DNA of 24,148 nt from Candidatus Neomicrothrix sp. UBA881 (GCA_002294285.1 DBFL01000043.1:24226-48373); one strand, 5' to 3'; shown: positions 15,176 to 24,148, counted from the first letter of the stretch. The notes: a model not told the origin generated them from the letters alone. Translations and numbers: made by a program.

Positions 15176-16352
15176 AACAGGAGATTTTGATTTTTACCCG
15201 GCGGAACACTCCATTTCTTTTTCTTCTACTGATGGAGAAAAAGTCGAAATCGAATGGAGTGACGGGCATCAGAGCAAATTTAATTTTCTTTGGTTGAGAG
15301 ATAACTGTCCTTGTTGTGTCCATCCCGACACAATGGAACCTTTATTTAATGTGGCTTCAATCGCCGATGACGAGTTTATTAGTTCAGTATCTACTTCTGA
15401 AGAAGGTTTTCTTCAGGTTGTCTGGTCAAAAGATTCACATATAAGCCATTTCCACCCCGGTTGGCTTAGAGCCAACTGTTTTCTGGATGCCTCTAATAGA
15501 TTCACACCGAAGGCAATCGCTTGGGACTCAAAAACAAGAAAAGAACCAAAACGTTTCAACTGGGATGAAATTATTTCTAAAACAGAAACTGAGAGAGAGT
15601 GGCTTTTTTCACTTGTTGAAGATGGTTGTTCTATTACACAAAATGTCGAACCTTCGAAAGATGGTTTAATCAGGATTACGGAACGTATAGGTGTAGTTAG
15701 AGAGACCAATTTTGGCCTTTTCTTTAATGTCGAAGCAAAAAATGGACCAGATACAGCTGCCTATACAGAAATTGAACTCCCTCCCCACACAGACCTGCCT
15801 ACACGCGAGTACCAGCCAGGACTTCAACTACTTCATTGTTTGAAAAACTCTGTAAAGGGAGGAGAGTCTATTTTGGTTGATGGATTTCGTGTAGCAGAGG
15901 AAATTCGCCTAAATCATCCGGAAGCTTTTGACTTGCTTACTACTATCCCATGGGACTTTGGAAATCGGAGCACTGTTAGTGATTATCGTTGGAGGGCTCC
16001 AATGATCAATGTAGGACTTGACGGAGAGATTAATGAAGTAAGAGTTGGCAATTTTCTGCGTGTTCCTCTTCAAGTTGATTTTGATCTAGTAGAACCCATG
16101 TACAAGGCGTATAAATTATTTGAGACGCTTAATCAGGAAGATCGATTCAAGTTAAGTTTTCGTCTAAATCAGGGAGAATGCCTCATTTTTGACAATCGAA
16201 GAGTGCTGCATGCTAGAAATTCTTTTGACCCTTCAAAAGGAGAAAGACATTTTTGTGGCTGTTACATAGAGCGTGATGAACTTTGGTCTTCGATTCGAAT
16301 GATCGATCGAAGAAATAGGCAAAAAATAATCAATTCGTCTTCGAATGAGTAA
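15168..16352 (+). CDS. Gamma-butyrobetaine dioxygenase (BBOX-like)
   Basis: A 394-residue Fe(II)/2-oxoglutarate oxygenase, almost the length of human BBOX1. It would hydroxylate gamma-butyrobetaine to L-carnitine, releasing succinate and CO2. The N-terminal zinc-binding domain shows FLWLRDNCPCCVHP (Cys47, 49, 50) and His96 in FHPGWL. The double-stranded beta-helix core has His207 and Asp209 in PPHTDLP, distal His348 in RRVLHARNSFD, and the 2-oxoglutarate Arg360 region GERHFCGCYIERDE. The start is taken as GTG at 15168, giving an 8-bp overlap with cdhA and a purine-rich GAGAAAGAA upstream. An ATG at 15087 lies deep in cdhA and would add non-homologous residues. A trimethyllysine or other betaine hydroxylase is the main alternative. 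Confidence 0.88.
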   Translation: MNETGDFDFYPAEHSISFSSTDGEKVEIEWSDGHQSKFNFLWLRDNCPCCVHPDTMEPLFNVASIADDEFISSVSTSEEGFLQVVWSKDSHISHFHPGWLRANCFLDASNRFTPKAIAWDSKTRKEPKRFNWDEIISKTETEREWLFSLVEDGCSITQNVEPSKDGLIRITERIGVVRETNFGLFFNVEAKNGPDTAAYTEIELPPHTDLPTREYQPGLQLLHCLKNSVKGGESILVDGFRVAEEIRLNHPEAFDLLTTIPWDFGNRSTVSDYRWRAPMINVGLDGEINEVRVGNFLRVPLQVDFDLVEPMYKAYKLFETLNQEDRFKLSFRLNQGECLIFDNRRVLHARNSFDPSKGERHFCGCYIERDELWSSIRMIDRRNRQKIINSSSNE

Positions 16353-16389
16353 TAATTAAGAATATTAAATCGATTGAGATTGGGAAACT

Positions 16390-18282
16390 ATGACCGAACG
16401 TCTTACTGTGCCGATGGTTAAAGAAAATGGAAAACTTCGTGAGGCGACTTGGGAAGAAGCACTTGGTAAAGCTGCTGAAGGTTTTAAATCTGTCGTTGAT
16501 TTACACGGGGCTAAAGCTTTTGGCATGTTCAGTTGCTCTAAAACAACAAATGAAGTTAACTATGCTGCACAAAAATTCGCTCGAACAGTAATTGGATCTA
16601 ACAACATAGATAGTTGTAATCGAACTTGACATGCGCCTAGCGTCGTCGGTCTGGCGACAGTATTTGGAGCAGGAGGAGGAACCTCCTCATATCGGGAGGT
16701 TGAAGAGGCAGATGCAATCGTTCTTTGGGGTTCAAACGCGAGAGCTGCCCATCCTATTTTTTTCCACCACCTATTGAAAGGGCTTTCAAATGGTGCTCGA
16801 ATGTGGGCTGTCGATCCAAGAAGGACAGACTCAGCAAAATTTGCTGATGTTTGGCTGGGAATAAACGTAGGTAGTGACATAGCTCTAGCCAACGGACTGG
16901 CACGTGAAATAATTGATGCTGGGCTTGAGAACAAAGATTTCATAAATAATGCAACAACAGGTTTTGATGACTTCATTACTCACATTGAACCATGGACACT
17001 AGAAAGAACTTCTGAAATAACAGGGGTCCCAACTGAAGCAATACGTGACTTAGCTCACGGATACGCTACTGCCGAGAAAGCCCAGATTATGTGGACTTTA
17101 GGTATCACCGAACATCACACAGCTGTTGACAACGTCCTTGCATTATGCAATCTGGCTATTTTAACTGGTCATGTAGGTCGTTGGGGTTCAGGTTTAGTTC
17201 CACTTCGAGGACAAAACAATGTCCAAGGTGGTGGCGATATGGGAGCGTTGCCTAACAAGCTAGCTGGATTCCAAGATCTAATTGATGAGAATATTAGAAG
17301 CAAGTTTGAAAATGTTTGGGGTTCTAAAATACCACCTGATCCAGGATGGCACCTAACAGACATGTTTAATGCAATGAGTCGAAGCGAACTAAAAGCATTG
17401 TATGTCATCGGTGAAAACCCAGCAGATTCAGATGCTGATGTCAATCACGCTCGTGAGGCACTGGAAGGGCTCGAAGTTCTTGTAGTGCAAGACGTATTTC
17501 TGACCCGTACAGCAGAAATGGCTGACGTGGTTTTACCCGCAGCGTTGGGGTGGGCTGAGTCAGATGGAACTGTCACAAACAGTGAACGTCGCGTTCAACG
17601 CACTCGAGCAGCAATTAAACCACCAGGTGAGGCTCGTCAGGAAATCGACATTATCTCAGATCTGGCAAAATATCTGGGTGATGACAGCTGGGGTAGACCT
17701 ACCGCTAGAGACCTTTGGGAAGAATTACGCACTGTCTCACCAATGCATGCTGGGATGTCATGGGAAAGAATCGAAAACGAAGGAGGAATACAATGGCCAT
17801 GTCCGGACGAAAACCACCCAGGGAGTCCTTTCCTTCATGAACGACTTTGGAAACAGCCCGCTGAAGGTCGACTTGCTCCATTTTCATGTGTCGATGACCA
17901 ACCTCCAGTTGAATCATTGGATGATAATTATCCTCTGAGATTAACAACAGGTAGAGCTCTGGATTCGTACAATACAGGTGTTCAAACCAGCGAATACGGC
18001 TCCCCTATTCGCAGTGGAGAAACGCTTGACCTTTCCAGTAACGACGCAGAAAAACTTGGAATACGATCTGGCGAAAGAGTTTTGGTTTCATCTCGCCGTG
18101 GAAGTATTGAAATGACTGTAAAAATTGATTCGTCGCTGCCGGTAGGTCTGGCTTTTACGACCTTTCATTTCCCTGAACTGGCAGATGTTAATCAATTAAC
18201 AAATAGTGCTTATGATCCCAAATCCGGCACTGCTGAGTTTAAAGCAGCTGCTATCCGAGTAGAAAAATTGGTCGATGCCTGA
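16390..18282 (+). CDS. Selenocysteine formate dehydrogenase, catalytic (alpha-C) part
   Basis: Read through an in-frame TGA at 16627-16629 this is a 630-residue molybdopterin oxidoreductase that oxidises formate to CO2 at a Mo- or W-bis-MGD centre. The TGA is codon 80 in SCNRT-U-HAPSVVGL, aligning with SCARV-U-HGPSVAGL of E. coli FdhF (Sec140). His81 follows, and Arg273 in LRGQNNVQGGGDMGALP matches Arg333. Both are offset by exactly 60 residues, the size of the missing N-terminal Fe4S4 domain. Homology continues without break to the C-terminal cofactor-binding domain. An in-frame stop at 16375 shows the gene cannot start earlier. The missing domain is encoded at 20062-20931. It starts 37 bp after the dioxygenase gene and overlaps the NuoEF-like gene by 8 bp. 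Confidence 0.93.
16627..16658 (+). promoter_or_regulatory. Selenocysteine UGA codon and bSECIS hairpin
   Basis: The UGA (16627-16629) is followed after 18 bases by an apical GGUCU (16648-16652), closed by the six-pair stem GUCGUC/GGCGAC (16642-16647 with 16653-16658; one U-G pair). The E. coli fdhF element has the same GGUCU loop at the same 18-base distance. A slight re-pairing leaves U16646 bulged below a C-G pair, like the bulged U needed for SelB binding in E. coli. Selenocysteine synthesis and insertion genes (selA, selB, selC, selD) are not in this window. Confidence 0.9.
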
Positions 18283-20065
18283 CATAAAATTTGGTGATTC
18301 ACTGCCGACTGATGATGAAAAAAAATCTGTCGATGAGGCTATTGAATCTTATGGTCCAGCAACCATAGAGGTGACGGAGCGTCTTGTTTACGCAGGTCAA
18401 CTAAGAACACAAGAACGTCGGCATCTTCTTCTTCCTGCACTTCATGCTCTTCAACATGCTTCAGGTTGGATTAGCCCTGGAGGCCTTGACTATGCATGTC
18501 GCGTTCTTGAAGTTCCGCCGGCTGAAGCTTATGGTGTTGCCACTTTCTACCATCTATTCTCATCTGAACCTCCAAGTGGTGATCAGATACTACATGTATG
18601 TGATGACATTGCCTGCAGTATTAGCGGCGCTAATGAAGTCTTGGACACTCTAAAAAAGGAAGGCTATGAGACTAAACCTAGCCCTTGCTTGGGTCAGTGT
18701 GAACGTGGACCCGCTGTATTCATCCAAAAAGTCGCAGCACAGGACACTGTTTTATGTAATGTAGATCCACTTGAAGCCTCAGAATTGCTAGATGGAAATT
18801 ATGAGGAAGCATCGATAAAGTTGCCACAAGCTGGATCAGATGAACTACGTCTTCTATCTCGAGTCGGAGTTGTTGACCCTGAAAGCCTAGAGGATTACCA
18901 GTTGCATGGAGGTTACAAAGCTCTTGAAAAAGCACTTGAGATAGGCGATGAGCAGATTATCGAAGAAGTTTCAACTTCAGGTCTAAGAGGTAGAGGTGGA
19001 GCTGCTTTCCCTACCGGGGTTAAATGGAAAGCTGTAGCTGACCAACATGGAAAACCGCATCATTTGGTTTGCAATGCTGACGAATCTGAACCAGGCACTT
19101 TTAAAGATCGGGTTCTGATGGAAAATGACCCTTTTGCTTTAGTCGAATCAATCACTATCGCTGGTCTTGCAATAGGAGCAGAAAAAGGTTGGATTTATAT
19201 ACGCGGCGAATATCCGGTAGCTAAACGACGTTTATCAAAAGCAATAGAAACCGCTCGAGATGCTGGATTTCTTGGAAACAATATTTTGAACTCCGGAAGA
19301 AACTTCGAAATCGAACTAAGAAGCGGTGCAGGTGCTTATATCTGTGGTGAGGAGACAGCACTATTCAACTCAATAGAAGGTTTTCGAGGCGAACCACGAA
19401 ATAAACCACCTTTCCCCACTACACACGGTTTGTTCAATGAACCAACTGTTGTTAACAACGTTGAGACTCTGGCAAATATCCCTCGAATTATCTTGAATGG
19501 TGGAAAAGCTTTTGCCAGCGAGGGAACCGATCAGTCTTCGGGAACTAGACTTTTTTGTTTAAGCGGAAGAGTCGCTTTCCCAGGTATATATGAATTCGAA
19601 TTTGGTGCAACTCTTGGTGAAATAATAGATGCTGCTGGCGGATTTTCAGGATCTGGCAATCTCAGGGCAATTCTCCTTGGTGGAGCTGCTGGCAATTTCG
19701 TTTCACCAGAATCAGTCAATCTGCCTCTCACATTTGAAGACACGCGCGAAGCTGGAGTCGCGCTGGGTTCAGGAGTAATAATGGCGTTCAGTGATAAAGA
19801 TGAACTGACTAAAACCGTTCACAGAATAGCTGAGTTTTTCCGTGATGAATCGTGTGGGCAATGCGTGCCCTGTAGGGTTGGAACTGTTAGGCAAGAGGAA
19901 CTTTTGCTTAGAATCGCGGATGATACTACTGTCGAAGCCGAACACGAGTTGTTCGACGATCTGGCTGCCGTAATGTCTGATGCTTCAATTTGTGGCTTGG
20001 GTCATACAGCATCATCGGCAATTCGATCAGCTTTGAATCTAGGACTTTTGGAAAACAGATCATGA
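18275..20065 (+). CDS. NAD-binding formate dehydrogenase subunit (NuoE-NuoF fusion)
   Basis: A 596-residue diaphorase subunit that passes electrons from the formate dehydrogenase iron-sulfur chain to NAD. Residues about 20-175 are a NuoE-like thioredoxin-fold domain with the [2Fe-2S] ligands Cys109, Cys114, Cys138 and Cys142. Residues about 190-596 are NuoF-like: LRGRGGAAFPTGVKW (FMN/NAD loop, 238-251), RSGAGAYICGEETAL (349-363), and the [4Fe-4S] set Cys527, Cys530, Cys533 and Cys573. Such E-F fusions belong to soluble NAD-dependent formate dehydrogenases and HoxF/HydB-type hydrogenases. It overlaps the catalytic gene by ATGCCTGA and the next gene by ATGA, so the three are translationally coupled. 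Confidence 0.93.
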   Translation: MPDIKFGDSLPTDDEKKSVDEAIESYGPATIEVTERLVYAGQLRTQERRHLLLPALHALQHASGWISPGGLDYACRVLEVPPAEAYGVATFYHLFSSEPPSGDQILHVCDDIACSISGANEVLDTLKKEGYETKPSPCLGQCERGPAVFIQKVAAQDTVLCNVDPLEASELLDGNYEEASIKLPQAGSDELRLLSRVGVVDPESLEDYQLHGGYKALEKALEIGDEQIIEEVSTSGLRGRGGAAFPTGVKWKAVADQHGKPHHLVCNADESEPGTFKDRVLMENDPFALVESITIAGLAIGAEKGWIYIRGEYPVAKRRLSKAIETARDAGFLGNNILNSGRNFEIELRSGAGAYICGEETALFNSIEGFRGEPRNKPPFPTTHGLFNEPTVVNNVETLANIPRIILNGGKAFASEGTDQSSGTRLFCLSGRVAFPGIYEFEFGATLGEIIDAAGGFSGSGNLRAILLGGAAGNFVSPESVNLPLTFEDTREAGVALGSGVIMAFSDKDELTKTVHRIAEFFRDESCGQCVPCRVGTVRQEELLLRIADDTTVEAEHELFDDLAAVMSDASICGLGHTASSAIRSALNLGLLENRS

Positions 20066-20931
20066 GTAAAATTACAGAAAGCCAATCTGAAACCATTGTC
20101 GAAATAACAATCAATAACAAAAAAATTTCAGCTTCTGAAGGATCCACAATTTTAGATGCTTGTAATCAGGCTGATATAAAGACCCCAACGCTTTGCTGGG
20201 CTGAGAACCTAACCCCAGTCAACGTTTGCAGAGTTTGCGTAGTAGAAGTAGAGGGTTCTAGGGCACTAGTTCCGTCTTGTTCTCGTCAAATAGAAGAGGG
20301 AATGGTGATTTCCACTGACTCTGAACGAGTGAATACGAGTAGACGTATGGTTTTAGAACTACTTGCCTCTTCGGTTGAACTGGATAGAGCAGATGAAGAA
20401 ATCCTTGAATGGATGACACACTATGGCTCAAAACCTGAACGCATGGGAACGTCAGATGCAATTAAAACATCTAAGCAACCAGTCAAAATCCAAGACGATC
20501 TTTACGTTCGTGACTACGAGCGATGCATTCTTTGTTATAAATGTGTTGAAGCATGCGGGGATGACGCTCAACATACTTTTGCAATCGCCACTGCAGGACG
20601 AGGTTTTGAGGCGCATATCTCGACTGAGTTTGATGTCGAATTACCCGATTCAGCTTGTGTTTATTGTGGCAATTGCATAGGAGTTTGCCCGACAGGGGCT
20701 TTGGTTTTTAAAACTGAACATGATATGAGAGAAGACAATTCTTGGGATCCGGATAACCAGAAAATTACTCAAACTATTTGTGGTTTCTGCGGCGTTGGTT
20801 GCAATCTAGAATTACACACCCAAGACGAAAAAATCGTAAAAGTCACTTCACCTTCTGATCATTCCGTTACAGACGGCCACCTGTGTATTAAGGGACGTTT
20901 TGGGTGGCAACATGCCCACCCAAAAAACTAA
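20062..20931 (+). CDS. Formate dehydrogenase iron-sulfur (alpha-N) part, split from catalytic subunit
   Basis: A 289-residue electron-transfer protein corresponding to the N-terminal part of the usual one-piece alpha subunit. Residues 10-75 are a [2Fe-2S] ferredoxin domain (Cys45, 56, 59, 73). Two [4Fe-4S] clusters follow (Cys155/158/161/165 and Cys199/202/205/209). Residues 237-289 are the molybdopterin-oxidoreductase Fe4S4 domain, with Cys240, 243, 247, 275 and the relay Lys277 in LCIKGRFGW. The chain stops at HPKN, exactly where one-piece enzymes run on into the sequence that opens the catalytic gene at 16390 (TERLTVPMVKENGKL). The His-Cys3 cluster motif of NuoG, normally near residue 105, is missing. 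The stop overlaps the convergent PPOX-type gene by 4 bp. Confidence 0.92.
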   Translation: MSKITESQSETIVEITINNKKISASEGSTILDACNQADIKTPTLCWAENLTPVNVCRVCVVEVEGSRALVPSCSRQIEEGMVISTDSERVNTSRRMVLELLASSVELDRADEEILEWMTHYGSKPERMGTSDAIKTSKQPVKIQDDLYVRDYERCILCYKCVEACGDDAQHTFAIATAGRGFEAHISTEFDVELPDSACVYCGNCIGVCPTGALVFKTEHDMREDNSWDPDNQKITQTICGFCGVGCNLELHTQDEKIVKVTSPSDHSVTDGHLCIKGRFGWQHAHPKN

Positions 20932-21320
20932 GCAAGCTTTTCTTTTTCTAGAGAAATAACCACTGCGCAACTTTCACCATATTTTTTGGAAAAACGGCCA
21001 AAAAAACTGACTAATTGATCTTGAATTCCATACTTTTTCCGAATGGCCTTTTTAACTGATGTGTATTCTTTATCGTTTATACCAGCTACCCTCGCCAGTC
21101 CTGTAAACGGCTCGGAGCCCTCGATAAGCTCGCCCTTAAAATTGCAGGATTGCATCTCAACAATTGGATTTTTTTGGATGCGCCGTACTTTCCAAGTTTT
21201 TTCCCCGGTTGTAAAACCGAATTGACCATCACTTAATAAAGCAATCCATACCGGTGTTCTTTTTCGGTTGCCATCTTTTGTCCATGTAGACAAGCTGACA
21301 TAACGCTCATTGTCTAGCAT
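20928..21320 (-). CDS. PPOX-class, probably F420-dependent, oxidoreductase
   Basis: A 130-residue split-barrel flavin/deazaflavin protein of the pyridoxamine 5'-phosphate oxidase-like superfamily. RYVSLSTWTKDGNRKRTPVW at the N-terminus and FGFTTGEKTWKVRRIQKNP are the hallmarks of the actinobacterial PPOX-class F420-dependent group (FDOR-B-like). The Lys-Val-Arg-Arg stretch would contact the cofactor phosphate. Members reduce or bind small molecules; I cannot name the substrate. Use of F420 is inferred from family and host, since no F420 synthesis gene is in the window. The gene begins 9 bp after groEL ends on the same strand, so it may be read from the groEL promoter. Its stop codon overlaps that of the convergent formate dehydrogenase gene. 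Confidence 0.8.
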   Translation of the reverse strand: MLDNERYVSLSTWTKDGNRKRTPVWIALLSDGQFGFTTGEKTWKVRRIQKNPIVEMQSCNFKGELIEGSEPFTGLARVAGINDKEYTSVKKAIRKKYGIQDQLVSFFGRFSKKYGESCAVVISLEKEKLA

Positions 21321-21329
21321 CTAGTTTGT

Positions 21330-22964
<1,635 letters not shown>

Positions 22965-23002
22965 TCATCAAAGAATTCAAGCAGATTTAGTGTTGAAAAT
23001 GT

Positions 23003-23029
23003 TCGGCACTCTTCTACTTAGACTGCTAA
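23003..23029. promoter_or_regulatory. CIRCE operator upstream of groEL
   Basis: On the minus strand TTAGCAGTC (23029-23021), nine bases, then GAGTGCCGA (23011-23003). The CIRCE consensus is TTAGCACTC-N9-GAGTGCTAA; 15 of 18 positions match with exact spacing. It is the binding site of the heat-shock repressor HrcA. No hrcA gene is in the window. Confidence 0.8.
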
Positions 23030-23117
23030 TCCAACCACGAGAAGAGTGAAAAACCAACCTTTTTTCGTTCAAAACGCTTATAAAAGAAAGTTTTTTACAT
23101 TTTTTAGAATAAAACTG

Positions 23118-24110
23118 TTATCGGGATAATGAATCCATATGTTCAATAACAGTTCTTTCGATACAAAGCTCTGTTTCTGAGAAAGCACGCTCTTTGCCGA
23201 AAGCTTCCACCAAAGACACACCTTCGACTTTTCCGACTATTTCAGGACTAATATCTCCTGCAATTACAAAAACCGGGACAGAAAACGTATCTGCATAACG
23301 ACAGATCCCCGAAATAACTTTCCCATCAAATGATGTGCTATCGAGAAAACCTTCACCTGTGATCACTAAGTCTGAGTCAATCATCAGTTCATCAAGACGG
23401 ATCTCCTGAGCTATGAAATCAAATCCTTCTACTAGTTCAGCTCCAGCAACTAATAATCCGCCTGCAAGCCCCCCGGCTGCTCCAGTTTTCGGAATATCTA
23501 TTACTGAAACACCAAATTCATCTTCATAAACCTGCGTTATTCGCTGTAAACGTTGATTAAGGAACTTTAACTCTCCTTTTGTAGCTCCTTTTTGAACGCC
23601 AAAATGATTAGCTGCATCTAGAAAATTGGTTTGAACATCACAAACTGCTATAAGTTCAACTCCTTTATAGCGAGAAAGCGGCCCCATGGCTCTTAACGCT
23701 CCTAACCCTCCATCAGTAGTAGCAGATCCTCCAAGACCAACGATTATTCTTTTCGCTCCCTGTTCCATTGCACAACGTATTAATTCTCCTGTTCCTTTTG
23801 TAGTAGCTTCTAATGGCTTATTTATTTCAGGCCCGCCCGCTACTGAAAGACCTGAAGCGAGGGCCATTTCAATTACTGCTGTCTTTTTGGATAAACGCCA
23901 TTCTGCTTGAATAGGTTTGCCTAAAGGGCCCGTAACAGTTGTCATGCGATTGGGTCCTCCAAGAACCTGCAAGGTCCCTTCACCGCCATCCGCCATAGGG
24001 GCATTGATGGAAATACCCCCACATTTTTTAACTGCTGTTTCAATAGCATTAGCAGCTTCTACTGCGGTTAAAGAGCCACGAAATTTATCTGGGGCGGCTA
24101 AAACCCGCAC
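23118..24110 (-). CDS. Glycerate kinase (GlxK/GarK family)
   Basis: A 330-residue kinase that phosphorylates D-glycerate, most likely to 2-phosphoglycerate, feeding glyoxylate/photorespiration-type or serine-derived carbon into glycolysis. Family motifs run in order: APDKFRGSLTA at the N-terminus, PMADGGEGTL, VGLGGSATTDGGLGALRAMG, KTGAAGGLAGGL, and DLVITGEGFLDSTSFDGK near residue 260. It is somewhat shorter than the roughly 380-residue enteric enzymes. The start is GTG at 24110, with AGGTG upstream and the conserved APDKF beginning at residue 6. It stands 165 bp upstream of groEL on the same strand; that gap holds the CIRCE site. Nothing further is recognised in the last 38 bases of the window. 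Confidence 0.9.
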   Translation of the reverse strand: MRVLAAPDKFRGSLTAVEAANAIETAVKKCGGISINAPMADGGEGTLQVLGGPNRMTTVTGPLGKPIQAEWRLSKKTAVIEMALASGLSVAGGPEINKPLEATTKGTGELIRCAMEQGAKRIIVGLGGSATTDGGLGALRAMGPLSRYKGVELIAVCDVQTNFLDAANHFGVQKGATKGELKFLNQRLQRITQVYEDEFGVSVIDIPKTGAAGGLAGGLLVAGAELVEGFDFIAQEIRLDELMIDSDLVITGEGFLDSTSFDGKVISGICRYADTFSVPVFVIAGDISPEIVGKVEGVSLVEAFGKERAFSETELCIERTVIEHMDSLSR

Positions 24111-24148
24111 CTTTACACCTAACCGTAAATCTCTTTATCGGATCCCAA

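Noticed and set aside
16627..16629. The TGA as a true stop, frameshift or pseudogene lesion in the formate dehydrogenase gene
   Set aside because: The frame continues unchanged, the codon is exactly the Sec site, and a bSECIS with the E. coli loop and spacing follows.
16774..18282. Separate gene starting at an internal codon downstream of the TGA
   Set aside because: It would begin in the middle of a conserved domain with no ribosome site; it is the remainder of the selenoprotein.
16390..20931. Respiratory complex I or bidirectional hydrogenase instead of formate dehydrogenase
   Set aside because: Sec-His and RGQNNVQG motifs and the neighbouring fdhD specify formate dehydrogenase; no NuoD/HoxH-like subunit is present.
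20925..20945. AAGCAAGCTT mini-hairpin as terminator at the convergent gene ends
   Set aside because: Only four pairs with a two-base loop; too weak.
23007..23048. 9-bp inverted repeat CACTCTTCT/AGAAGAGTG with a 24-base spacer as a second operator or terminator
   Set aside because: The wide spacer and partial overlap with the better-supported CIRCE site make it likely coincidental.

Overview
The window is a compact, fairly AT-rich bacterial chromosome segment with about 22 protein genes. I see no rRNA, tRNA, CRISPR array or insertion sequence. Several genes point to a high-level placement in Actinomycetota, and the low GC suggests an uncultured, possibly marine, Acidimicrobiia-like lineage (an inference). 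They are a mycothiol-dependent formaldehyde dehydrogenase, a PPOX/F420-type oxidoreductase, a PAC2 protein, a coproheme decarboxylase of the YPMS type, a PGPGW membrane protein and a lipoprotein with Ala-Ala-Pro-Thr-Thr-Thr repeats.

Left block (1-5.4 kb, all minus): a GNAT acetyltransferase, then a tight gene chain with overlapping ends: S-(hydroxymethyl)mycothiol dehydrogenase (mscR), a Gfo/Idh/MocA oxidoreductase, an aldo/keto reductase, a SnoaL/NTF2-fold protein and a DUF1214-like protein. The start of a lipoprotein runs off the left edge. PAC2 (plus) is divergent from the GNAT gene across a perfect 16-bp palindrome.

Middle block (6.4-13.2 kb, minus): fdhD, hemQ/chdC, an unrecognised receiver-like small protein, amtB, glnD, a PGPGW membrane protein and a NUDIX hydrolase. 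The PGPGW gene is GC-richer than its surroundings. It sits between two 108-bp direct repeats (about 81% identical, no gaps) that duplicate the glnD tail, the intergenic sequence and the NUDIX start, leaving a 26-codon NUDIX fragment that overlaps the PGPGW start. No PII gene (glnK) lies between amtB and glnD.

Right-centre block (13.3-20.9 kb, plus) is the most interesting part. Three genes form a gamma-butyrobetaine/carnitine to glycine-betaine route: cdhC (BKACE), cdhA (carnitine dehydrogenase) and a gamma-butyrobetaine dioxygenase. Only 37 bp later comes an NAD-linked formate dehydrogenase operon. Its catalytic subunit has an in-frame TGA exactly at the selenocysteine position of FdhF, followed at the E. 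coli spacing by a bSECIS hairpin with the GGUCU apical loop. The alpha subunit is also split: its N-terminal iron-sulfur part, including the Mo-bis-MGD Fe4S4 domain, is a separate gene at the far end of the operon. The order is therefore alpha-C, NuoE-NuoF fusion, alpha-N, a circular permutation of the usual order. The accessory gene fdhD is divergent from this block.

Right block (20.9-24.1 kb, minus): glycerate kinase, then groEL with a CIRCE operator and without groES, then a PPOX/F420-type oxidoreductase.

Working model (inference): methylated-amine osmolytes are converted to glycine betaine. Later demethylation (genes not in this window) would release formaldehyde, which MscR and a formyl-mycothiol hydrolase would turn into formate. 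The selenocysteine formate dehydrogenase would then oxidise formate to CO2 with NADH gain.
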